Counted from the stretch's first letter, positions 1 through 7,040 are shown. The stretch: 23,890 bases of DNA from Deltaproteobacteria bacterium (GCA_023487865.1 JAMDBG010000167.1:1-23890); one strand, 5' to 3'. Made by a program: numbers and translations. Notes: a model not told the origin generated them from the sequence alone.

Positions 1-562
1 ATTTGAGTTTTGTGTACACAGCGCCCCGGGGTGTCAGCTCGCTTTGTATCAGGCTGAGCCCTGACGCGACAAACTGTCCCGCCGTATATTCCTCCCCTTT
101 TTCCAGCGCCCGGGCAAGGCCGATCAGCCCCCGGGAGGTCTTGATCCGCCCCAGGGTGAGATGCGGCCGGAAGGGCCGCTCCTCGCGGGGAAAACCGATC
201 TGCAGGAGCGCCTGCTCCACTCCTTTTTGAAAGGCCAGAAGCCGTTCCACATCGCCGTTCATCCCCAGCCACAGGACACGGGGCCGGTGCGGATCGGGGA
301 AGACACCCGCCCCGATGACCGCCAGGGAAAACGGCCTTTCCCCCTCCGCCGCCTTCTCCACAACGGTCGCGATATTCGCGACGTCGCCACCCGAGATATC
401 ACCGAAGAATTTCAGCGTCAGGTGGATCCCCTCCGGACGGACCCAGCGGATATCCCCTTCGATCAGCTTCCGCAGCCGGTTCTGGACCGCCCCGATCTCC
501 CTGAGGACCTCTTCCGGCGGATCGAGCGCCAGAAAGGACCGGATTTTTTTCTCATCCTCCAT
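1..562 (-). CDS. thpR: RNA 2',3'-cyclic phosphodiesterase (2H phosphoesterase, ThpR/LigT), C-terminus cut by window edge
   Basis: This is a 2H-family phosphoesterase, expected to open 2',3'-cyclic phosphodiester ends of RNA in the cytoplasm. I translated the minus strand from the ATG at 562 and found an open frame of 187 codons to the left edge. Both signature motifs are present: HLTLKF at residues 47-52 and HLTLGR at 134-139, whose histidines (47 and 134) are the catalytic pair in the family. The family is usually about 180-190 residues, so only a few C-terminal residues should be missing. The start overlaps the end of cinA by 11 bases, which suggests translational coupling in a pgpA-cinA-thpR operon. 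In many bacteria recA follows, but that would lie outside this window. The biological substrate of the family is poorly known. Confidence 0.9.
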   Translation of the reverse strand, partial: MEDEKKIRSFLALDPPEEVLREIGAVQNRLRKLIEGDIRWVRPEGIHLTLKFFGDISGGDVANIATVVEKAAEGERPFSLAVIGAGVFPDPHRPRVLWLGMNGDVERLLAFQKGVEQALLQIGFPREERPFRPHLTLGRIKTSRGLIGLARALEKGEEYTAGQFVASGLSLIQSELTPRGAVYTKLK

Positions 563-1814
563 CGCCGACCTCCCCGGAAAGATAGCGCCAGAGCATCAGG
601 AGGGCGATCTGGGCGGCCGCGATCTTGTTCCGCCTCCTGTCCCAGCGTAAGGCGTGATGACGGAAGAGGGTCGTCTCGCCGTCGGCAAGGGCGACATGGA
701 CGGTCCCCACCGGCTTTGCCTCCGTGCCGCCCGTGGGACCCGCGATCCCCGTCACGGCAAGCCCCAGATGGGTCCCGGCCAAGCGCCGGACTCCCTCCGC
801 CATGAGGCGGGCCGTCTCGGCGCTCACCGCGCCGTGCGCCGCGATCACCTCCTCCGGAACGCCCAGCAGCGCGATCTTGGCAGCGTTGCTGTAAGTGACA
901 AGCCCCCGTTCCAAGAACAGCGAGCTCCCCGGGATGTCCGTCAGACGGTCGGTGATAAGGCCGCCCGTGCAGGACTCGGCCACGGCGAGCGTGAGCCCCC
1001 AGTCGGTGAGCATCCTGGCGACGTTCCCTTCGAGCGTCTCCTGCCCATGCGCAAAGATATGCTTCCCGAGCCTCTCCTTTACCCTCGCCCCTGCCTCCCG
1101 GAGCTTTGCGGCGGCCTCCTCGGCTGAGGCGGTCCGTGCCGTCAGGACGATATGGTTCTCCGGAAGATTGGGGTAGAACCCAATCGCGACCCCGAGGGCC
1201 GCAAGATCCGCATCGGCCATCGCCGCGTCCACCGCCGCCTCGGGGATTCCGAAGAGTTTGAAGGTGGCTGTCTCCACGTGGAGCGCCGCCTCCGGAAATT
1301 CCCTGCGGAACAGCGGAATGACCCCCTCGGGGAGCATCCTTTTGGCCTCGGCGGGAACGCCCGGGATGACCGCAACGATTTTTCCCTCCCGCCGCACGGC
1401 AAAGCCGGCCGCCGTTCCGGTGGGATTGGCGATGACCTCCGCCCCTTCCGGAAAGAGGGCCTGTTTGGCGTTGTTTTCCGTCCAGGGGAGGCGGCGCTTC
1501 GCGAACAGGTCCCGGACATGCGCCAGGACGGACTCATCCATGCGGAGGGAAAGTCCGAAGGCCCCGGCGATGGCCGCCGTCGTGATGTCGTCGGCCGTAG
1601 GGCCGAGACCGCCGGTGGCGATCACCGCCTCGGCGCGCGCCAGCAGGAAATCGAGCGCCTCATGAATGGCGCCGTCGTCATCGCCCACGGACAACATCGC
1701 CGCGACCGGCCATCCCTGCTCCTGCATGGCGCGGGCGATCAGCGCGGAATTGGTATCCTGAATCCGGCCGCTCGTCAACTCGTTTCCTATCGTCAATATG
1801 CCGACTTTCACCAT
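552..1814 (-). CDS. cinA: CinA-family protein: MoCF-like N-terminal domain plus nicotinamide-nucleotide amidase (PncC) domain
   Basis: This 420-residue protein has the two-domain CinA layout. The N-terminal molybdopterin-binding-like domain (about residues 1-170) contains GNELTSGRIQDTN at 10-22 and ATGGLGPTADD at 66-76; in related proteins this part has ADP-ribose/CoA pyrophosphatase activity. The C-terminal PncC domain begins near residue 270 and carries AESCTGG at 279-285, with Ser281 as the expected nucleophile, then TYSNAAK (307-313) and VTGIAGPTGG (354-363). Together they are expected to salvage pyridine nucleotides by deamidating nicotinamide mononucleotide. The ATG at 1814 has a GGAG sequence just upstream. 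The gene lies 91 bases downstream of pgpA and overlaps thpR by 11 bases. The length is normal for the family and no key residue is obviously missing. Any role in competence is only the historical name. Confidence 0.93.
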   Translation of the reverse strand: MVKVGILTIGNELTSGRIQDTNSALIARAMQEQGWPVAAMLSVGDDDGAIHEALDFLLARAEAVIATGGLGPTADDITTAAIAGAFGLSLRMDESVLAHVRDLFAKRRLPWTENNAKQALFPEGAEVIANPTGTAAGFAVRREGKIVAVIPGVPAEAKRMLPEGVIPLFRREFPEAALHVETATFKLFGIPEAAVDAAMADADLAALGVAIGFYPNLPENHIVLTARTASAEEAAAKLREAGARVKERLGKHIFAHGQETLEGNVARMLTDWGLTLAVAESCTGGLITDRLTDIPGSSLFLERGLVTYSNAAKIALLGVPEEVIAAHGAVSAETARLMAEGVRRLAGTHLGLAVTGIAGPTGGTEAKPVGTVHVALADGETTLFRHHALRWDRRRNKIAAAQIALLMLWRYLSGEVGDGG

Positions 1815-1905
1815 TCATCTCCATCCCCCGGCAAAACGCCGCAGGGGAAGATTTTCTATACCCCGCCCCATGGGCGGGATGCCTCCCGACACCAGACCTC
1901 CGACC

Positions 1906-2406
1906 TCAGATCCCACCCACGCGGATCACAATCTGCAGAACCGCATTGGCATAGATCCCTGCAGCCAGGTCGTCCGCCACCACCCCCAGGCCGCCCGGCA
2001 GGCGGTCCTGAAAGAGCCGCGCCGGAAAGGGTTTCACGATATCGAAAAGGCGGAACAGAAAAAATCCCAGGAGCAGATGGGACACCGTCGGAGCGATCAA
2101 AAAGAGACTCCACTGAAGCCCCGCGATTTCATCGATGACAATGCACCGCGCATCCTTCCGACCGAACAGCCCCTCCGCCTCATCCGAAATCTGCCAGGCA
2201 AAAAAGGCGAAGGCGATGATCGTGATCAGCCAGAGCGGCCAGGGCATGGCCGAAAAGATCAGGTACAGGGGGATGCCGACCAGCGTTCCCGCCGTCCCCG
2301 GCGCCAGAGGCGCGTACCCGCTGCCGAAGCCCGTGGCTGCAAGCGTGATGAATTTTTTGTTCAGGAGGCACCTCTTCTCTGGGGATCCGGGCGGGAAACC
2401 CCGCAT
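1906..2406 (-). CDS. pgpA: Phosphatidylglycerophosphatase A
   Basis: This small membrane phosphatase should dephosphorylate phosphatidylglycerol phosphate to phosphatidylglycerol in the inner membrane. The diagnostic family blocks are visible: GFGSGYAPLAPGTAGTL near the N-terminus, DEIAG in the middle, RLFDIVKPFPA, and ADDLAAGIYANAVL near the C-terminus, with hydrophobic segments between them. The frame gives 166 residues from the ATG at 2406. That ATG lacks a convincing ribosome-binding site and sits almost on the transcription start predicted from the promoter at 2416-2444. An in-frame CTG at 2364, preceded by AGAGG at good spacing, would give a 152-residue protein starting close to the conserved region, so the start is uncertain. 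It is the first gene of the minus-strand pgpA-cinA-thpR run. Confidence 0.9.
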   Translation of the reverse strand: MRGFPPGSPEKRCLLNKKFITLAATGFGSGYAPLAPGTAGTLVGIPLYLIFSAMPWPLWLITIIAFAFFAWQISDEAEGLFGRKDARCIVIDEIAGLQWSLFLIAPTVSHLLLGFFLFRLFDIVKPFPARLFQDRLPGGLGVVADDLAAGIYANAVLQIVIRVGGI

Positions 2407-2415
2407 AAGAGAGCA

Positions 2416-2444
2416 AACTAATCTTTTTCACCCCATTCTGTCAA
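2416..2444 (-). promoter_or_regulatory. Predicted sigma70-type promoter for the pgpA-cinA-thpR operon
   Basis: On the minus strand a perfect TTGACA (2444-2439) is followed after exactly 17 bases by TTAGTT (2421-2416), a weak -10 match. Transcription would begin near 2409, only a few bases before the ATG at 2406. This favours a start further inside pgpA or leaderless translation. It is a sequence match only. Confidence 0.45.
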
Positions 2445-2496
2445 TGATGACTTGCCTGTTTTCTACGAAACCGGCCGGGGGTCGAAAAAAAACCCC

Positions 2497-2525
2497 TTGA
2501 CAATAGAACGATTGTTCTATTACAT
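2497..2525 (+). promoter_or_regulatory. Predicted sigma70-type promoter containing a LexA-like SOS box, upstream of dinB
   Basis: TTGACA (2497-2502) is followed after 17 bases by TTACAT (2520-2525). The spacer and both edges are occupied by a perfect palindrome, AATAGAAC-GATT-GTTCTATT, at 2502-2521. Its core, GAAC-N4-GTTC at 2506-2517, is the SOS operator form known from Bacillus and relatives. A repressor bound here would cover the promoter. The next plus-strand gene is the error-prone polymerase dinB, a classical SOS gene, which supports the reading. The -10 match is weak, and 256 bases separate the site from the dinB start. Confidence 0.6.
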
Positions 2526-2598
2526 CTGAAACCGGGAAAAGGCAAGCGGTTTTTTGTGCGGTAAGCGCGTTGGACACCTCTCCCTCCGCGTGCGGATC

Positions 2599-2709
2599 TT
2601 TTTCCGACCCTGCACCCCTCGCTCCGCTGCAAAGACGAAACTCGCGCTTCGCGCTCAAACAGTTGCCTTTGCGGGCGCTCCGCTGCGGGGGCAGGGTGCC
2701 CCGGAAAAA
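2599..2709. repeat. Nested fold-back (inverted-repeat) element between the SOS-type promoter and dinB
   Basis: The arms pair in steps. TTTTTCCG (2599-2606) pairs with CGGAAAAA (2702-2709), ACCCTGC (2607-2613) with GCAGGGT (2691-2697), and CCCC (2615-2618) with GGGG (2687-2690). Further inside, GCAAAG (2629-2634) pairs with CTTTGC (2667-2672), enclosing a small GCGC-TTC-GCGC hairpin (2644-2654). The 11-mer CGCTCCGCTGC occurs twice, at 2620-2630 and 2676-2686. There is no T-run at the 3' side, so this is not an ordinary terminator. It could be an interspersed MITE- or REP-like element, or a structured leader RNA. Short open frames across it are rich in Arg, Ser and Pro and do not look like proteins. 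The rest of the 375-base gap (2407-2781) holds only the promoters described separately. Confidence 0.6.
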
Positions 2710-2781
2710 TCTCGATTCGCGTTTTCGGGAAAGGATTTTCAAAGCGCCCCGAGTTTTTGACAGAAGGGAACAGGCAGGGAC

Positions 2782-4125
2782 ATGAGCGACACGATCTTCA
2801 GCCTCCACAGCTGGCCGCGGGCGATTCTCCACGTCGACGGGGACGCCTTCTTCACCTCCTGCGAGGAGGCCATCCATCCGGAGCTGAAGGGAAAGCCGAT
2901 CATCACGGGGGGCGAGCGGGGGATCGTCGCCTGCCCGAACTACGCCGCCAAGGCCCTGGGGATCCGGCGGGGCGTCCCGCTGCACGAGGCGAAACGGATC
3001 TTTCCCTCGCTTATCGTCCTCCCCTCCGATTACGAGACCTACAGCCTCTTCTCCCACCGGATGTTCGCCATCATGCGTCGCTTCACCCCCCAGGTGGAGG
3101 AGTACTCCATCGACGAGGCCTTCGCCGACCTGACCGGGATGAGGCGGGCGCTCCGGGCCTCCTACGAGGCCATCGCCCGCAAGATCCAGGCGGAGATCGT
3201 CCGGGATCTGGGGATCACCGTCTCGGTGGGGCTGAGCATCACCAAGGTCCTCGCCAAGGTCGCCTCCAAGCACCGGAAGCCCGCGGGCCTCACCCTCATC
3301 CCCGGGCGGGACATCGCCTCCTACCTGGCGGACCTGCCCGTCGAGAAGGTCTGGGGGATCGGCCACGCCACGACCAGCTACCTGGGGAAAATGGGCGTCC
3401 GGACCGCCCTGGAGTTCGCCCGCCTCCCCGAACAGACGGTCCGGGAGCGCTTTACGAAACCAGGCGTCGAAACCTGGCTGGAGCTCCGGGGGGAGTCGGT
3501 CTACCCCGTCACCGCGGAGGAGAAGAGCACCTACGCCTCGATCAGCAAAACGAAGACCTTCGCCCCGCCGACCTCCGACCGGGAGTATCTTTTCGCCCAC
3601 CTGCTCCGGAACCTGGAGTCGGCCTGCATCAAGGCGCGGCGCTACCGCCTCGCCCCCCACGGGATCGCCCTCTTCCTGAAGAAGCAGAGTTTCGACATGG
3701 AGGGACGGGAGGTGAAGCTCAACCGCCCCTCGGCCCATCCGCTGGAACTGTCCCCTCTCATCCGCGGCCTGTTCAACGACATGTACCGGCGCCACGACCT
3801 CTATCGTGCGACCGGCGTCGTCCTTGTGGACCTCGTCCGGGACATGCAGATCCAGTACTCCCTCTTCGAAGACCCCCTCAAGGCGGAAAGGATCCGGGAA
3901 CTCTACGAGGCCGTCGACGCCCTCTCCGGCAAGTACGGGAAACACACCCTCCACCTAGGAGGTTCCCACCCCATCGAGGTCCTGGGACAGGGCCGCCGGG
4001 GCGCCCCCACCGTCCGCGAGCAGACGCAGCTCTACGGCGAGACCCGCCGCAGACACCTGGGTCTCCCCCTCTTCCAGACCGGCTTTCCACCCGGAAGCGC
4101 ATCCTCCCGCAACGCCAAATCATGA
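2782..4125 (+). CDS. dinB: Y-family DNA polymerase (DNA polymerase IV)
   Basis: This translesion polymerase is predicted to extend past damaged template bases at the cost of fidelity. The 447-residue protein has the catalytic acidic residues in VDGDAFF (Asp19, with steric-gate Phe24) and SIDEAF (Asp111, Glu112). A helix-hairpin-helix region follows (VWGIGHATTSYLGKMGV, about residues 191-207), and then the little-finger domain. A clamp-binding-like motif, QYSLF, lies near residues 359-363 and is unusually internal: about 80 more residues follow, including LYEAVDALSGKYGKHT. That tail is seen in some DinB and UmuC relatives. The ATG at 2782 has a purine-rich upstream stretch (GGCAGGGAC). The palindromic SOS-type operator at 2502-2521 suggests damage induction. 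It could be classified as UmuC-like, but no umuD lies beside it. Confidence 0.93.
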   Translation: MSDTIFSLHSWPRAILHVDGDAFFTSCEEAIHPELKGKPIITGGERGIVACPNYAAKALGIRRGVPLHEAKRIFPSLIVLPSDYETYSLFSHRMFAIMRRFTPQVEEYSIDEAFADLTGMRRALRASYEAIARKIQAEIVRDLGITVSVGLSITKVLAKVASKHRKPAGLTLIPGRDIASYLADLPVEKVWGIGHATTSYLGKMGVRTALEFARLPEQTVRERFTKPGVETWLELRGESVYPVTAEEKSTYASISKTKTFAPPTSDREYLFAHLLRNLESACIKARRYRLAPHGIALFLKKQSFDMEGREVKLNRPSAHPLELSPLIRGLFNDMYRRHDLYRATGVVLVDLVRDMQIQYSLFEDPLKAERIRELYEAVDALSGKYGKHTLHLGGSHPIEVLGQGRRGAPTVREQTQLYGETRRRHLGLPLFQTGFPPGSASSRNAKS

Positions 4126-4150
4126 TTGCAGAAAAAGAAGAAAAAAAAGA

Positions 4151-4179
4151 TTGACATATCAGATCGATCCTCGTATTCT
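4151..4179 (+). promoter_or_regulatory. Predicted sigma70-type promoter for redox module A
   Basis: A perfect TTGACA (4151-4156) is followed after exactly 17 bases by TATTCT (4174-4179), in an AT-rich stretch that contrasts with the GC-rich dinB. About 165 bases of leader precede the cytochrome start at 4343. In that leader, ATAGG (4330-4334) can pair with CCTAT (4340-4344) around the ribosome-binding site and start codon. No terminator for dinB was found before it. Confidence 0.6.
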
Positions 4180-4342
4180 CACTCTGTACATATAAAAAAT
4201 ACAGTTTGTTACATTTCTGATATTATTGAGTTTATAGAGAGTTACCTTCCGGCCGGAATCTTCAGGACATCTGCAGGGGCCGGCTTCCCGATGCTCAACG
4301 GATAAAAAAAATTTGAAGGCAAAAGGTTTATAGGATCAACCT

Positions 4343-4843
4343 ATGAAGAGGGTTTTGCTTTTGATATTTCTTGTATTCATCGCCGTTGGGTTCTCCGCTT
4401 CGGCGGCTCAGCACGATGAATACCCCGTCGCCTCCCCCCCCTTCTCGGAAGGGATTTTCCCCTGCAGCAATTGTCACGCCGGAATGGAAGTCAATACCAA
4501 GAAACGCGAATTAAAGGACGAACATACCTCCATCAAACTGCATCATGCAGAGAAGGAGAGGTGGTGTCTTGATTGTCATCATGCCAGCAACCGTGATAAA
4601 TTAAAGCTTGCCGACGGTGAAATCATCAACTTCACGGAATCATACCGGCTTTGCGGCCAGTGCCACGGAAATATCTATCGCGACTGGAAGGCCGGGATTC
4701 ACGGGAAAAGGGTTGGCTCATTCAGGGGAGGGAAACGGACCTATTTTCTGTGCGTCAATTGTCATAACCCCCATGACCCCAAATTCAAACCATTAAAACC
4801 GGAACCGCCCCCGATAAGACCGGAACAACAGTATGGAAAATAG
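4343..4843 (+). CDS. Periplasmic tetraheme cytochrome c (redox module A)
   Basis: This small exported electron carrier has 166 residues. A signal peptide covers about residues 1-22 (MKRVLLLIFLVFIAVGFSASA). Four CXXCH heme sites follow: CSNCH 41-45, CLDCH 75-79, CGQCH 104-108 and CVNCH 137-141. Several other histidines (61, 67, 68, 80, 120, 144) could be distal ligands. The C-terminus is proline-rich. Its stop overlaps the start of the ferredoxin gene by 11 bases, so the two are probably co-translated, and an NrfD-type membrane protein follows. In this arrangement the cytochrome is expected to pass electrons between the ferredoxin subunit and other periplasmic cytochromes. The order recalls the DsrJ-O-P part of DsrMKJOP, NrfB-C-D, and cytochrome-FeS-NrfD quinol oxidoreductases of Geobacter, but I cannot assign it to one of these. 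Confidence 0.88.
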   Translation: MKRVLLLIFLVFIAVGFSASAAQHDEYPVASPPFSEGIFPCSNCHAGMEVNTKKRELKDEHTSIKLHHAEKERWCLDCHHASNRDKLKLADGEIINFTESYRLCGQCHGNIYRDWKAGIHGKRVGSFRGGKRTYFLCVNCHNPHDPKFKPLKPEPPPIRPEQQYGK

Positions 4844-5732
4844 GCATTCAAGAAGAGATTTCATCAAACTGATGTCTATGGGCGCCCTTGCCGGGCTGTC
4901 CCTGGGAAGTCTTTCCTGCACCAAAGCCGGCAGGGAAGAGTTTCTCCAGAAGCACTTCCATGAAATGACGGAAACCGAAAAGAAACAGGTCATCCGCAGG
5001 CTGGAAGAGAAGTATCTGAAAAAGTACGGCAAGCAAGTGCAGATCAGCACACAGCCCGCAGAGGCCGGGACTCTGTGGGGGTATGGCCTCGATCTTTCCC
5101 GTTGCATAGGCTGCCGCAGATGCGTTTACGCCTGCGTGAAAGAAAACAATCAATCCCGCATCCACCCTCAACTGCAGTGGATCAGGGTCATCCGGCTGAA
5201 GAAGGGGAGCCTCATCAATCTGGAAAATGCCGAGCATTATTACAATCCCGAAACGGTGCCGGAACCGGGATTCATGTACATGCCCGTTCAATGCCAGCAG
5301 TGTGAAAATCCCCCCTGTGTTCGTGTCTGCCCGGTGAACGCCACCTGGAAGGATCCGGACGGCATCGTGGTCGTGGATTACAACTGGTGCATCGGCTGCC
5401 GCTACTGCATGGCCGCCTGTCCCTATAAAGGGCGGGTCTTCAACTGGGCGGAGCCGAACCTGCCCGCCGGAGAACTCAATACAGAGGTGCATTATCTGGG
5501 CAACAGACCCCGGATGAAAAATGTAGTGGAAAAATGCACCTTCTGCATCCAGAGGGTGAGACAGGGACGCTATCCGGCCTGCGTTGAGGTCTGCCCGACC
5601 GGAACGAGGAAGTTCGGAAACCTTCTGGATCCGAACAGCGAAATAAGGTACCTGATAGAGAACAAACGGGTGTTCCGGTTGAAGGAAGACTTCAACACCG
5701 ACCCCAAATTTTATTATTTCTTTTCCGCATAA
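4833..5732 (+). CDS. Tat-exported 4x[4Fe-4S] ferredoxin-type subunit (redox module A)
   Basis: This electron-transfer subunit of 299 residues resembles NrfC/DsrO. A twin-arginine motif (SRRDFIKL, residues 6-13) and a hydrophobic stretch end near Cys29; the context SLSC is a poor lipobox, so lipidation is doubtful. Sixteen cysteines in four groups fit four [4Fe-4S] clusters: 91/94/97/101, 154/157/162/166, 186/189/192/196 and 235/238/250/254. A charged, probably helical linker (about residues 34-70) lies between the signal and the first cluster. The start overlaps the cytochrome gene by 11 bases, and the NrfD-like gene begins 15 bases after its stop. Export by Tat implies folding with clusters in the cytoplasm and function on the periplasmic face, bridging cytochrome and membrane subunit. 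The paralogue at 16173-16919 has the same cysteine plan. Confidence 0.9.
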   Translation: MENRHSRRDFIKLMSMGALAGLSLGSLSCTKAGREEFLQKHFHEMTETEKKQVIRRLEEKYLKKYGKQVQISTQPAEAGTLWGYGLDLSRCIGCRRCVYACVKENNQSRIHPQLQWIRVIRLKKGSLINLENAEHYYNPETVPEPGFMYMPVQCQQCENPPCVRVCPVNATWKDPDGIVVVDYNWCIGCRYCMAACPYKGRVFNWAEPNLPAGELNTEVHYLGNRPRMKNVVEKCTFCIQRVRQGRYPACVEVCPTGTRKFGNLLDPNSEIRYLIENKRVFRLKEDFNTDPKFYYFFSA

Positions 5733-5747
5733 CACCCCGAGGGTGAC

Positions 5748-6998
5748 ATGGAAGCTTGGAGATTTTTTAAAAAAACGGTGAATATGGTCTTTATCGGCAC
5801 GAAGGCCTACTACCTGTGGTGCGCCTTTCTTCTCACCGTCATCGGTGTGGCCGTTATCTTCTATGTTCAACAGCTCAACGCCGGCCTGATTGTCACCCAG
5901 ATGCGGGATCAGGTGTCGTGGGGACTGTATATCGGCAATTTCACCTACCTGGTCGGAGTGGCTGCAGCGGCCGTTCTCCTGGTTATTCCGGCATACATCT
6001 ATCACTTCGATCCGATCAAGGAAATCGTTGTGCTGGGTGAACTCCTCGCCGCCTCGGCGATCATCATGGCCCTGATGTTTGTCTTTGTCGATCTGGGAAG
6101 ACCGGACCGGTTCTGGCACCTCATCCCCTTTATCGGCAGCCTCTCGTTCCCGAAATCCCTGCTGGCCTGGGATGTGATCGTCCTCAACGGCTATCTTGTG
6201 CTGAACACCATTGTCCCGATCTATATCCTGGTGAAAATCTATTTTGGCGCCGAACCCAACAAGAAATTTGTCATCCCTCTGGTTCTGCTGTCCATTCCCT
6301 GGGCGGTAGGCATCCACACCGTGACCGCCTTCCTCTATAACGGACTGGCCGCCCGACCCTTCTGGAACGCCTCCATCCTGGCCCCCCGCTTTCTCGCCAG
6401 CGCTTTCTGCTCCGGGCCGGCAATGGCGATCATTATTTTCCAGATCCTGAGAAAAACGGCCGGGATGAAGATCAAGAACGAGGCCCTCTTCAAGATTTCC
6501 GAGTTGATCGCCTATTCCATGTTCATCAATCTGTTTCTGCTGGGCGCCGAGCTGTTCAAGGAGTATTACACCGGCACCATCCATCTGGCGCCCCTGGAAT
6601 ATCTCTACCAGGGTTTGCACGGACACCATTCGCTGGTCCCCTGGATCTGGTCGGCATTATTCATGAACGTGACGGCCTTTGTTATTTTCCTGATCCCCAA
6701 AACCAGGGAAAACCTCCTGACGCTCAACATCGGTTCTCTTTTCATCATTGTGGGGGTCTGGATCGAGAAGGGTCTCGGCCTTATCGTACCCGGTTTCATC
6801 CCTGATCCGCTCGGTGAAATTTATGAATACATGCCGAACATAACGGAAATATCGATATCTCTGGGGATATGGGCCTTCGGGCTTCTGATCTTCACCTTAT
6901 TTATGAGGATCGCCATACCCATCCAGAGAGGCGACTTTATTCATTCAAGATTTATGAAGCCGACTAGCCGACCCCAATACGAACGGATAGAACCATAG
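5748..6998 (+). CDS. NrfD/PsrC-family integral membrane protein (redox module A)
   Basis: This 416-residue polytopic protein has about nine or ten hydrophobic segments and is the quinone-interacting membrane anchor of the module. Family-like stretches include WGLYIGNFTYLVGVAAAA near residues 58-75, VDLGRPDRFWHLIP near 114-127, FPKSLLAWDVIVLNGYLVLN, and IHTVTAFLYNGLAARPFWN. They resemble DsrP/HmcC-type NrfD proteins more closely than polysulfide reductase PsrC, as judged from memory of the families. NrfD-type proteins carry no heme and exchange electrons between menaquinol and the periplasmic FeS subunit. The gene starts 15 bases after the ferredoxin gene with GAGGGTG upstream. No molybdopterin or other catalytic subunit is adjacent, so the partner enzyme or terminal acceptor is unknown. 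Confidence 0.9.
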   Translation: MEAWRFFKKTVNMVFIGTKAYYLWCAFLLTVIGVAVIFYVQQLNAGLIVTQMRDQVSWGLYIGNFTYLVGVAAAAVLLVIPAYIYHFDPIKEIVVLGELLAASAIIMALMFVFVDLGRPDRFWHLIPFIGSLSFPKSLLAWDVIVLNGYLVLNTIVPIYILVKIYFGAEPNKKFVIPLVLLSIPWAVGIHTVTAFLYNGLAARPFWNASILAPRFLASAFCSGPAMAIIIFQILRKTAGMKIKNEALFKISELIAYSMFINLFLLGAELFKEYYTGTIHLAPLEYLYQGLHGHHSLVPWIWSALFMNVTAFVIFLIPKTRENLLTLNIGSLFIIVGVWIEKGLGLIVPGFIPDPLGEIYEYMPNITEISISLGIWAFGLLIFTLFMRIAIPIQRGDFIHSRFMKPTSRPQYERIEP

Positions 6999-7011
6999 GG
7001 TGATTTAATAC

Positions 7012-7040
7012 TTGCAAAGCTAATTCCATTGAATTAGTAG
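7012..7040 (+). promoter_or_regulatory. Candidate promoter with a perfect palindromic operator, upstream of livG
   Basis: TTGCAA (7012-7017) lies 17 bases upstream of TAGTAG (7035-7040), a weak promoter match. The spacer contains the perfect inverted repeat CTAATTC-CATT-GAATTAG (7020-7037), with seven-base arms and a four-base centre. Its position between -35 and -10 is typical of a repressor operator. No regulator gene is nearby, so the binding protein is unknown. The site is about 60 bases upstream of the livG start. Confidence 0.4.

Noticed and set aside
1862..1878. Seven-base-stem hairpin (CCCGCCC-CAT-GGGCGGG) between pgpA and cinA
   Set aside because: No T-run follows on either strand, so it is not a terminator; a single GC-rich hairpin in this DNA may be chance.
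2570..2785. Small plus-strand frame of 71 codons ending at the dinB start (ATGA overlap)
   Set aside because: It reads across the fold-back element, is rich in Arg, Ser and Pro, and has no ribosome-binding site; the overlap with dinB is probably chance.
2428..3954. Minus-strand open frame of 508 codons antisense to dinB
   Set aside because: It mirrors the GC-rich third-position bias of dinB, has no recognisable domain, and runs through the promoter and fold-back element.
4848..6629. Minus-strand open frame of 593 codons antisense to the ferredoxin and NrfD-like genes of module A
   Set aside because: The composition (Asp, His, Gln and Gly rich) is that of an antisense shadow of membrane and Cys-rich genes; the plus-strand proteins have clear family motifs.
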